Shown piece by piece: positions 34,101 to 44,001 of a stretch of 64,000 bases of DNA (positions are counted from its first letter, which is position 1; every line of letters starts with the position of its first letter). Below the pieces are notes generated by a model, which ran no database searches, was not told where the DNA came from, and worked only from the letters and a program-made list of their open reading frames with translations. The DNA is from Paraphysoderma sedebokerense (lineage: Eukaryota > Blastocladiomycota > Physodermatomycetes > Physodermatales > Physodermataceae): the NCBI GenBank assembly GCA_025602915.1, contig JAHLJZ010000043.1:122062-186061 (forward strand), given 5' to 3'. A program made the position numbers and the translations under genes.

Positions 34101-36347
34101 TCCACCTTCACCTGCATGAACCGTGTCACCAGCCTGTTGCAATTTGCCGTATAATTTTCGAACAGTCATATTAAATATTCGCTGATTATTGTAAACCCTT
34201 TCGGAGAGGTAGTGATTTAACCATGCATCCGTCGGCGACGGTAAATCTACGGAGCCACTTTCAGAAATCAATGAAGCAGCGTGCCCATCGGCAATATTAG
34301 ACACATCCCCAGGACTATTGGCATTTTTGACTTGCTCGTAATATTTCTGGTTTGATTGCTTCTTCTGCTTAGCCAATTGCGCACGTTTCTTGCGAATAGC
34401 GACGGCGTTGACTTCAGCTTCTACGGCTGCACCGATACTAATAACTGCTTTATTCACCTTTGCTCCTTCCGGTACGGCATTGTCGGTGCGTTCATTGCTT
34501 GTTTGACCGATCAGCGATACGGGTTGATGATGACGAAGAATTTCGAGAATAGTGATAATGGAGAGTTGAGAAGGAGGAAGTAAAGTGAGGAAGGGGCCGT
34601 ATGTGTCTCGATCAGTGCCTATTGTTAAAATAAATCACGGATATGTTAACCGATACATCAAATCGCTATAAAGTTGTGGTTAAGAAAATGGAGGAACGAC
34701 CAACTTACCCGGTTCAATCACTCCTGATTTCACCTTTTCAATTTCAGTTTCCAGAGACTTCGTCAAGCCTTGGTACCAATCCCACATATATTTTTTCAGT
34801 GTCGAATTCCTAGAGCCCATAATCAAACTTTTTGAATTGCCTCCAGAACCACCGGCGCTTGCACTTGCCATACCAGCAACTTCTTCTCTCAGTCTTTCAA
34901 GCGCTACAGTATAAGCTTCCTCTTCCAACTTCAGCTGGAGAGAGTATAGAGAAAATGAATCGTTTACTTGAGCATGATTTGACGATGAAGAAGGTGATGC
35001 AAGAGGGGACATGTGCTGTTTTAAAAGGCGGACCCCGACAGAGTTAACTGGGGTAGGTTCTGGTAACTCAGAGATGGAGGGTTGCCCGGTCAATGATGAT
35101 ACATTGGCCGACTGCTGGTATTCAGCTTGTGAATCTTGGATAGCAGATAATTCCGTTTCGACAATATTTGACAGCTCTTCGTTCGTCGGAGCAGATGCCA
35201 TGGAATCCGCGGATGGGTTCAGGTCGTTTTGAATTTCTTCAGCGAGCAATTGATTTATACCACCTATTGAGTTTTTCATGTTCTTCGGGACAACTGTATC
35301 TATGACGCGGGTTAGAAGTTGCTTTTCAGGACCTCCCAATCCGTGGAGAATATAAGGATGTGACAAGACTCGATGCAACAATGTCATTTTGCTGGAGGAT
35401 GATGAAGCGACAGGTGGCTTCTTGGATGCTTTCTTCGACCTCGATTTGGATTTCGAATCTTCTCGACTTCGATCGACTGAGACAATTTCTTGGACAAAAA
35501 TTGCAACGTCATTTTGCTGTCGAGCCAGCAACAAGGCTCTCAACACAGAGGCATAAGATGTAGCATCTGGGTTCACATCAGCTAATTTCATCTTTTGGAA
35601 CCACACCAGCCCTTCCTTTAATGCCTTTTTCACTTCCCCTGTCGGTACATTCGGTGATAATATCGGATTTTCGACATCGGCGGGGATATCGGCGGAACCC
35701 AGTCTATCGACCACAACATTAAGCCATCCGTCAAGGAAAACGTTGTAGACGTTGGTATTCAATATTTCTCTCATATCATCTTTGTAATTATTCCAGAGAA
35801 AATTGAATATCCTCTCGGCACGATGCATATTTCCAGATTGAATTGAAGCGTGCATTACTGCGAGCTGTTCTTGAAGTTTCATCACCTGAATCTTACGGCG
35901 GGTAGTTGAGGAAGGCAAATTCGGGTCTGCAGGATCGAGATGGGATTTAGGTGTGAGTGGTGGTAGAATAATTGGAGCGGAAGTTGATGGGAGGGATTGA
36001 AAGGGATCGGAAGATGGGGATGAGGTTGTAAAGGAATTGAATTGAACATGATCGGAGCCGAAGACGGGTTGGAATGATTCAGACGACGAAGATTGCGGAG
36101 CTTCTAAAGTGGCTGCCGAAGATGAAGCCGCCGTCCTTGCAGGAATAAGTTGAGGAGTAGGGGCATGGATTGAGGCGGGAGGGAAGGCAGGAGTTGCGAC
36201 GGGGAGGGAATTCGTTCTTATCCTCGAGTTAGCAGTGAGAGATGACGACGATATAGCACATGGTCGGATAGAATAAGACGCAGTGTGATAGGAATGAAGG
36301 TAGTAAGATGGAGGGAATCTAGGCCTTCTAGCAAAAGAATAAATCAT
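31186..36347 (-). CDS. RPO41: Mitochondrial DNA-directed RNA polymerase (T7 type)
   Basis: A multi-exon minus-strand gene from ATG 36347 to TAA 31186. The start MIYSFARRPRFPPSYYLHSY is Arg/Ser/Tyr-rich and acid-free, a mitochondrial presequence. The N-terminal extension holds PPR-like helices (VWFQKMKLADVNPDATSYAS). The catalytic core shows [32 protein letters not shown] (first catalytic Asp), RKVVKQTVMTNVYGVTFIGA (O-helix Lys and Tyr), SAFPPNFIHSLDASHM and FASVHDSYWTHA (second catalytic Asp). It ends ELPPRGEFDVSKVKESAYFF-H, the expected C-terminal foot. Between MRYGGFVVPVEVRDKL and the C-terminal foot is a low-complexity insert of about 100 residues with KKKKAVK and Glu/Asp runs (31270-31540). 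It transcribes mitochondrial DNA. It is head to head with the sphingosine-phosphate lyase gene. Confidence 0.95.
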
Positions 36348-37120
36348 GTAAAATAGGGAATACTGTCGGGGTGGGTATTAAGTAGGATGGAGATAACAGA
36401 GAGAGATAGATTGTCGGATTGAGAGGAATTGAAATAGAATTGAGATTGGAATGGAATGGAAATAAATTAAGTCCCAATCGAAGAGAGTGTGGGATGAATG
36501 ACAATGCTACAACAATCGCAAAGAGATACCGAATTCGACTCGAAGGATAGATGAGGTTGAATGGATGCGAGATGGGGATGGAATGGAATTCGGCCCCGAA
36601 AATTTTTGTTTGGAAAAGCAACGCGCATCCCTTGTTCCTCTTTGTCCCATTGTTCCCGCCGACGGACGACAATTGCAATGATGTAATAGCTTGTAGATTG
36701 CAGCAAAATGCAGACGGTCATTGAACCAGATATATACTCAACGGTAATTCGAAAACGACAACATATAGACAAGATATAGACAACTCTGAGATGATTATTG
36801 CGCATAAACTTTAAGTCCACTCTGGACCCTCGTGTGTTATAAGGGTTGTTGAATTTCTAATTCCATGGTAATGTACGACAGATAATATAAATAATTAAGT
36901 TGATGAAATAATAAAGTTGCAATCAATATGCAGTGTAGGACAATGAATAATCTTTTGCTGCGATCAGATCTTGTCGTTGAATTCGCGATGATCCAAATTT
37001 CCAATGCACAGCACAGCACAACTGCTCGATCCGTTCCATTCACGCTCCCTCCCTCATCAACTCTCCTCTCTTTCATCGCTTCTTGCTTTTCACTTTATTT
37101 TTTCAGCGGAAAAGAGCAGA
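36348..37120. promoter_or_regulatory. Divergent promoter region, RPO41 / DPL1
   Basis: A 773-base gap between opposed starts. The RPO41 side (about 36385-36600) is low complexity, with repeated GGAAT/GAATTG units on the plus strand (GGAATTGAAATAGAATTGAG). The DPL1 side has a pyrimidine-rich leader (CTCCCTCCCTCATC near 37045) followed by TTTATTTTTTCAG, which could be a 5' UTR acceptor. Open frames in both directions here lack domains. Confidence 0.5.
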
Positions 37121-39581
37121 ATGAATCCTAAAGAAATTGTCAGGTCCATTGTTGGCCTCCTCACCACTACTCCCCAATCCCGCTCCCTCAAAATTATCCA
37201 AAACATTATCTTTTACTATATCGTTTTCGTACACCTTGCTAAATTCAAGAAAAGCGTCGCATTCCATGGTCTCGCTGGCACATTCAAAGCCATGATTTGG
37301 GCAGTCGGAAAGGTACGATATTGCTACCAAAGTTGCCATATACGTTTATCTGCTGTTGGTGGCTGCAAGTCTAAACAAACTTGCTATGGAATAGCCAATT
37401 CTAAGAACGTGGGCATTCGCAGGCGATAGCCCCATAAATATGGTAATTAATTGAAATCCAATATACGCAGGTTTTCCTCTCGACAATTCGTACCCTACCC
37501 ACTCCTGCCTCATCCGCCATCCAAAGTGAAATTGCCAAAACTTTGAAAGAGCTTGAAAAATCTATCATTCCGCCCCGCTCGCCCTCCGACCCGGAGCCAT
37601 ACACGGCTTTACCCTCCAGCGGACTCGACAATAAGAAGCTCAAATCAGAATTAGTAAGGTACAAGAAAATGGCGGCCGTGGATTACTTAACTGGGAAAGT
37701 GAGCGGTGCGGTCTACCACGGGGGAGAGGAACTGAATAGTGTTGTGACTGAAGCGTACGGGATGTTTTGTTCAAGCAATCCCCTACATCCCGATTTGTTT
37801 CCAGGAATTAGAAAAATGGAGGCGGGTAAGTAACCGACTTACTAGTGAAAGGCTCGTGTCCGGCTCTTAACACGGATTGACTCATTTAGAAATCGTTGCC
37901 ATGACTCTCAAATTATTTAACGCGGATGTTGCGAAAGCTGGAGGAAATCTGACGTCTGGGGGTACAGAATCTATTTTGATGGCATGTAAAGCATACCGCG
38001 AGAAAGGCAGAATTGATAAAGGAATTGAACAACCCGAAATGTACAGTAATCATCCTATCAATTCGATTTCTTTGTGTTTTCTGATAGTTTTCTGCTGCTA
38101 TGTAGTATTGCCGCGGTAACCGTTCATGCAGCCTTCGACAAAGCTGCCCACTACTTTAATATCAAGCTGGTTCATATCCCGCTCGATAAGGACGGAAGAA
38201 TCGATATCGCTTTGGTCAAAAAGGCAATCAATAAGAACACAATAATGGTAAATTTTGTTTCATTTCAGTCGAACTGTCATTAACTTATCGCAAGATTCGT
38301 TCCTCTGCGAAAACATCTACTTTGCCGAGCGAAAAACTTATTCGATGCCTTATTTATATTCTACATGTAGCTTGTTGGATCAGCCCCTAATTTTCCTCAC
38401 GGTATTATTGATGACATCGAAACATTGGCCGCGCTAGGAGTTAAACACAACATACCTGTTCACGTCGACTGTTGTTTGGGCAGGTAAGATTGTTATCGGT
38501 TACTGTGCCGAATTGATGTAGGGCAATTTTAGATGTGGACTCGGAAACTAATGAGTAATTACTTAGTTTCTTAATGCCTTTCATGGACAAAGCCGGTTTC
38601 CCTGTCCCTAAATTCGATTTTAGAGTGAAGGGGGTGACTAGCATGAGTGTCGATACTCACAAAGTTTGTAGCGTCTATTGTCTGGCTTGAAACTCTGTCT
38701 GGCTTGCTTGCTCACCATATCATCCAACCGTTCGATGCTTCGATCAATCAATTCTTTGAACAAATTAGTACGGTTTTGCCCCTAAAGGGTCCTCTGTTGT
38801 TATGTATTCTTCAAAAGACCTTCGTAAACACCAATACTTTGTTGCACCCGATTGGACTGGGGGGATATACGCTAGTCCTACGATTGCTGGAAGTAGGCCA
38901 GGGGCCTTAATTGCTGGTGCGTTGCCATATCTTTTCCTAGATTCTTTGTGTTGGTTATGAGTTTCGCTTTAAGCATGTCGGCACAATTTAAGATTCGATA
39001 GTAAAATTCAAGTGGCTCTTGCGCTAATAACTTTAACGCTCTATAAAAGGTTGCTGGACTGCGATGATGAAAATGGGAGAAGCCGGATATCTGGAAGCCA
39101 CAAAGAAAATCATTAGCACTGCGCGCAAGATTGAAGAAGGGTACGTATTTCCGTCCGTCTTCCAATAATCTTGAGCATATTTTTCCGAATCTAACACCGA
39201 GTACCGCATTTCGCTAGAATTCGCAAAATACCCTCTCTCGAAGTCCTCTACCAACCTCGCGTGTCCGTCATTGCTTTTACAGCCTCTTCTCCATTGAATA
39301 TCTACACCATCAACGACTACATGTCTACTAAAGGCTGGAATTTGAACGCTTTACAATATCCAAGCGCCATTCACATCGCTGTCACCATGTTAACTACAAA
39401 TGTAGCTGATCAATTTTTAATTGATTTAAATGATGCGGTAGAGGAGTGTAAAGCCAGAGTGGCCAAAGGAGAAAAGCTCAGTGGAAGTGCAGCTATTTAC
39501 GGTATGGCAGCAAGTATTCCGGATAGGAGTGTGGTGGAAGATATCGTGACTGGATATTTGGATATCATGTTGAAAACATAG
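37121..39581 (+). CDS. DPL1: Sphingosine-1-phosphate lyase
   Basis: A multi-exon gene from ATG 37121 to TAG 39579-39581. The N-terminus has a membrane anchor ([20 protein letters not shown]), as in Dpl1. The PLP-dependent decarboxylase-type domain shows [73 protein letters not shown] and SVDTHK joined across an intron to [15 protein letters not shown]. The lysine of THK is the Schiff-base residue and ends its exon exactly. Downstream are [20 protein letters not shown] and a C-terminal helical region. It cleaves phosphorylated long-chain bases into a fatty aldehyde and phosphoethanolamine in the ER, the exit route of sphingolipid breakdown. The motifs leave little doubt. Confidence 0.95.
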
Positions 39582-40271
39582 TCCGATTTGGGGATTTCTA
39601 TAGAAATTATGAATAAAATGTTATCCAACAGACTTCTTTGTTCGTCTGTAAATTGTACAGTGGAAACTGTTGCAGAATAAATTGAAATAAAAAACGCACT
39701 TAAGGTTCAACGAACCACGCAATTGAACATCTGAAAATCTGGATTAAATTTTGCCCGCGGGTAAGCCCATCTTCATGCGCATACCAACCACTCAGCACAA
39801 TATTCAAATATTCATCATCAGAATCAATACTGTGAATTTAAGTTTCAATTTCATCTACTATAAATCCCACTGTCTAAAAAATATAATTCAAATAAAAGAA
39901 ACCCTCGAATTTTCTTCCCCGTTTCCATATTTAGTTACACCGCTCCGACCTCCGCCAGAGTCCGAACACGAGAGTAACGCTCCTTGGCAATTTACTTTCA
40001 ACTCTTGTAATACAAATTTCAGCACATCCATCCAACCTTATCCTACATAAACCCGAAATTATTTTGCTTTTAATCATCTGTATTATATCATGTTCGTTGG
40101 CCTTTCTGTTTTACCTCATCGATAATGATGGAAGATTGAGTTGCAATTTAGATTTTTTGAAGTGAATTTAATTGATTGACTTGCTTTTTCTCTTTGCTCA
40201 ATATTTGTCCTTTTCCGATATCTGAAATTATTAGATAAGACACAATTTAATTTGTTACTAGTTATATCAAT
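39582..40271. other. Intergenic region before the pantothenate ligase gene
   Basis: AT-rich, with a polyadenylation-like AATAAA at 39675-39680 after the lyase gene. The open frame 39751-40050 has no domain and no splice continuation; it is probably chance. The right part should hold the promoter of the next gene. Confidence 0.45.
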
Positions 40272-41949
40272 ATGGCATCTAGACTGAAATTAATCGGAAA
40301 CTCTATGGTACGTTTTTTGTTTGTTCCAGAACTATTTTTATTTTTATGCGTTATTTTGTTGGGTGTGGGTTCTACATCCTTCTTCTTTCTCTAAAAAGCG
40401 GTCTATGATAAAATGCAGAGACTTAAATTTGCTTACATATGTCATTTGTCTTAATTTCATTATGTGATGGAACCAACTCCGGGTTGTAATTGCGAATCTA
40501 CAATTGTCGTTTCGATTTTCGTTGGTTATATGTTATAATTCGGTTTTCGATTTGCAATGTCGAAATATCATTTTTTTAATTCGCCCCCGTTTATTTCATT
40601 TGCTGAATGATCCACCCCTTTGACGTTCGATCCGGCTCATACAGCGTCGATTCGTACCACGAAATACAAGTTTGAGTTCAAGTAACTGCGGAAGCAGTGT
40701 TCTAAGATTTTATGGGAGCATGAATAACAGGAATCCAGGTGTTAAAGTGAATATAGGTGCGTATATCTGATTCTGGGTGGAAGATTCTGGTTCAAAGTCA
40801 ATCGAGTTTCTTGCGTTGTCTAACATTTCTTGGTTTTGACTATACCAGTCAACATGACGAGGACTATATCGTCTTCTACTGCATCTTACAAGCCTCCAAA
40901 ATTTGCGGCCCTCGCGCAAGAATCGGAAATAGAACCTGAAAATGATGACATGTCGAATGTCAGTGGACCTAGAATTGTTTCTACGATACATGATGTTCGA
41001 CAGTGGAGACGAAAAATGTTGCTAGAAGGGAAGAAAGTTGCGTTTGTACCTACGATGGGTGCTCTACATGAGGGCCATTTGAGTCTGGGTATGAATTTTA
41101 TTTTGAAGTGAAGACAATGTGTGGGCATCCCAGTTGGCTGACTCGACATCTTTTTCGCATTTCATCGATGATTATTTCTTTTATTCAATAGTTGAGACAG
41201 CTAGTCAGAATGCAGAAGCGATTGCAGTCTCGATTTTTGTTAACCCAGCTCAATTTGCGCCGCACGAAGATCTATCAAAATATCCTCGAACCCTCCCCAC
41301 AGATGTTGAACTTTTATCTAGAACTCCATGTAATGTTGTGTTTGTGCCGCAGGTTGCAGAAATGTACCCGAGCGGTATTACCCTCGATGTTTCGTCTCAA
41401 GTTGGCACATTTGTATCTGTCCAAGGAAAATCTCACCAAATGGAAGGCACCGTCCGGCCTCACTTTTTCAGGGGTGTCGCTACCGTTGTCACAAAATTAT
41501 TTAACATTGTTCAACCCGATATAGCGGTCTTTGGACAAAAAGACGCTCAGCAATGTGCTATCGTTAGAACTCTAATCCGTGATTTATGCATGCCTATTCA
41601 ACTCGTTGTCGCACCAACTAGGCGTGAAGCAGACGGGCTAGCTATGTCTAGTCGTAATAGGTATTTAAGTAAAGAGGACAGGATGGTAGCGCCTGTGTTG
41701 TATAAGGGATTAGCCAGAGCTGAAAAAGCATTTAAAAACGGAGAAAACAGGAGGAGTGTATTGGTGGGCTTGGTCGAAGAAGAAATTAGAAAAGAGAACA
41801 AAGCCAAAGAAGAATACGTTAGTCTGGCGACACCTTATATGCTGGAGGAAATAGACGTGGTTGGGAAAGATGGTGCCATTCTATCTGGTGCAGTCAAAGT
41901 TGGGAATACCAGGTTGATTGATAATGTGCTCTTAGGATGTTGGCTTTAG
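40272..41949 (+). CDS. PAN6: Pantoate-beta-alanine ligase with predicted mitochondrial leader
   Basis: The core from about 40940 shows VAFVPTMGALHEGHLSL (HIGH-type ATP site), joined across an intron to VETASQNAEAIAVSIFVNPA, then GVATVVTKLFNIVQPD, FGQKDAQQCAIVRT and LAMSSRNRYLS, the complete pantothenate synthetase set. It makes pantothenate from pantoate and beta-alanine with ATP, the last step before coenzyme A synthesis. A conservative start is ATG 40854. However, two upstream exons splice in frame: 40272-40307 (MASRLKLIGNSM), then 40645-40755 (RRFVPRNTSLSSSNCGSS ... VKVNI), then acceptor CAG just before 40850. This adds a basic, serine-rich leader that looks mitochondrial. I prefer the 40272 start; transcription from an internal promoter could give a cytosolic form. 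Confidence 0.88.
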
Positions 41950-42433
41950 TAGCTGAGAATTTCGATTATGGAATTGTTGGATTAAGCTGTTACGGAATTA
42001 TTTATTATTGAACTAAAGATAAAGACTCTTAAAAAAGAGTATTTTGTCCTCCAAGGTTGGACTTCTATATTGCGTTTCGCCCATGTCCAACGGATGTCTT
42101 GATGAAGATTCGTTCAATTCATTGATATTCGCGCGATAAAAATTAGTGGTGATCAGTGATTCGGGCTTGTCCAAAGTATACAGCGTAGCATCAGAGCAGA
42201 GCATAGGAATTCGCTCTCTTAGCTCTGAAACAAACTATCTCTTCTACAAAAATTGATAGGTATCTATGGACGCTGGAATTCTGAGCGGTAAACTAGGCAT
42301 TGAACACTACTGCTATACATCCTGCGTTGCTTGGCAACAAGTCACGTGTGGTACGTAGCTCTGGCGGATAGCTTCCTGAGGCCAGTAAGAGACGAGAGTA
42401 CGGGTGCACTACAGAATCAACACACATTTACTT
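41950..42433. promoter_or_regulatory. Intergenic region with eIF3k promoter
   Basis: The left part is the 3' flank of the pantothenate ligase gene. The minus-strand open frame 42013-42204 has no recognisable domain. The right part has an X-box-like palindrome and an E-box about 90 bases before the eIF3k start codon (listed separately). Confidence 0.45.
42326..42348. promoter_or_regulatory. X-box-like palindrome next to an E-box
   Basis: GTTGC-TT-GGCAAC at 42326-42338 is an imperfect inverted repeat matching the RFX-factor X-box. Five bases further lies CACGTG (42343-42348), a bHLH/Cbf1-type E-box. Both are 85-108 bases upstream of the eIF3k ATG. Confidence 0.5.
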
Positions 42434-43508
42434 ATGACAATGACAGTTCCACTCTTGGACCGCCCGACAGATATTGATCAAATCGTTCAAAGTATTGAGC
42501 GGTACAACCCAGGTCTGTTTCCGACAGTTATCCTGTCAAGAATTCGGTGGATGTGATTAACGACGTTAAATTGGCGATTGAGAAAACTAATATCGATTTA
42601 TTCAATTGGATGACAATAACTTAATAGGCAATATTACCGCTCTCGAGGGATATTTGAAAGAACAATGTGAAAATCAGCAGTATGATTTACATGCAAACCT
42701 GACTTTGTTGAAATTGTAAGTATTTGTTTTGGGGTCGTGACAGTTTGGATTTCTGGACTGGATATCGGATAGCTTTTGGGCCCGATTCCATGCACAGTTT
42801 CGCTTCTATTATAGTTTTAAGTTTAAAATTGGATTCATATTTTGCTCACCATCTTGCCTCACAAATTTCGTTCGATCAACTCGATACCCAACTTTACAGA
42901 TACCAATTCAACTCTGATTCGGACAACGTCGACTTTCCGACTATGTGTCAAAACATTACCCTTATTCTTGCCAAAGCTTTAACTGCCTTGCCTTCATCAG
43001 ATTTCAACCTATGTTTATATTTGTTAAATGAAAACATAGTGGAAGATAAAGAATTTGGAGTCAAACAGTTGATTGACGTTCACTCTTTGCTGGAGGAGTG
43101 TAGATTTGAAGAAGCGTGGAAGGAAATTAAAAGTACTGACGGAATCAAAGATATGGTAAAAAGCGTAAAAGGATTTGAAGATGGAATTATACGATGTAGG
43201 TTTTCTATTATTGCGCATCATTCTTATATCTTTTACGACCAGCCTCGACGGCGGAGGAATGTAAAAATTAACTGAAACTGCTCTTTTTTTCTACTTCAGT
43301 TATTTCTCATCTAATCTCCACGTCACATCAACGTATTTCTGTTACACTTTCGAAGAAGTATTTAGATTTGAATGATAGCGCTCTGGGAGAATACGCGAAG
43401 AAACAAGGATGGAAAGTGTCTGGACAGATGATAGAAATCCCTGCTAACAAAGATAATAGTGTCAGGGGAGTAGTTGTACAGGAAAATATCAGATTTGAAC
43501 GTATGTAG
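42434..43508 (+). CDS. EIF3K: Translation initiation factor eIF3 subunit k
   Basis: Spliced from ATG 42434 to TAG 43506-43508. Exon 1 reads MTMTVPLLDRPTDIDQIVQS with IERYNPG; exon 2 NITALEGYLKEQCENQQYDL with HANLTLLKL; exon 3 YQFNSDSDNVDFPTMC, LILAKALTALPSSDFNLCLY, SLLEECRFEEAWKEI and KGFEDGIIR; the last exon VISHLISTSHQRISVTLSKK and WKVSGQMIEI. These match eIF3k (RYNPETLxxLExYLxxQ, LLKLYQFNP, KALTxLPxxDFxLCxxLL, FEDxIR). It is a HEAT/winged-helix accessory subunit of the eIF3 complex on the 40S ribosome. The subunit is absent from Saccharomyces, so it informs on the host lineage. Confidence 0.92.
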
Positions 43509-44001
43509 TATCCGACATCTCCGTGAGCCGCCTATCGGGCGGCCCGACGAATTTCTCGTGTATTTTCTTGCTAACCGCCCTTATGCGACTGTAGAGTTAA
43601 CCAAGATTATCACCAATTCGACTGCCTTGTGAGAGAATACAAACAGATGACACTGTAATATGTTTGTGGAGCCGAGAGACTAGGTTGCGAGATAGTCATA
43701 GATAGGGTGGTTTGTTGAAATATATAAAATAAAAGGTGGAATTTATGCTGTTCCGTCAAATGTTATCGCTATATAGACTATTTCGAAAAAGTCCTGTGAT
43801 AAGTCCTGACGTTCTCTCATGCAAACCGATTTCCTGGAAGCGGGACCGCTTCGAGTCAAGCCTATTATCTGAACTTGAAACCCGCCAATTTTCAAACTGC
43901 AGCGGTTTCACTAAAACTAAAATAGCAACACTTTTTCTCATAAACGCAATCTGAATCCAGAATTGGTCGTCCATTGATACTTCTACTTCAGCACAGAAGA
44001 A
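43509..44001. other. Intergenic region
   Basis: A GC-rich hairpin CCGCC-TATCG-GGCGG (43528-43542) sits 20 bases after the eIF3k stop, probably in its 3' UTR. Opposite open frames at 43736-43974 mirror each other without domains. The promoter of the MLKL-like gene is expected here; TATATAAAATAAAAG near 43720 is AT-rich. Confidence 0.45.

Noticed and set aside
39751-40050. Plus-strand 99-codon open frame before the pantothenate ligase
   Set aside because: No recognisable motif, no continuation by splicing, and it overlaps the expected promoter region.
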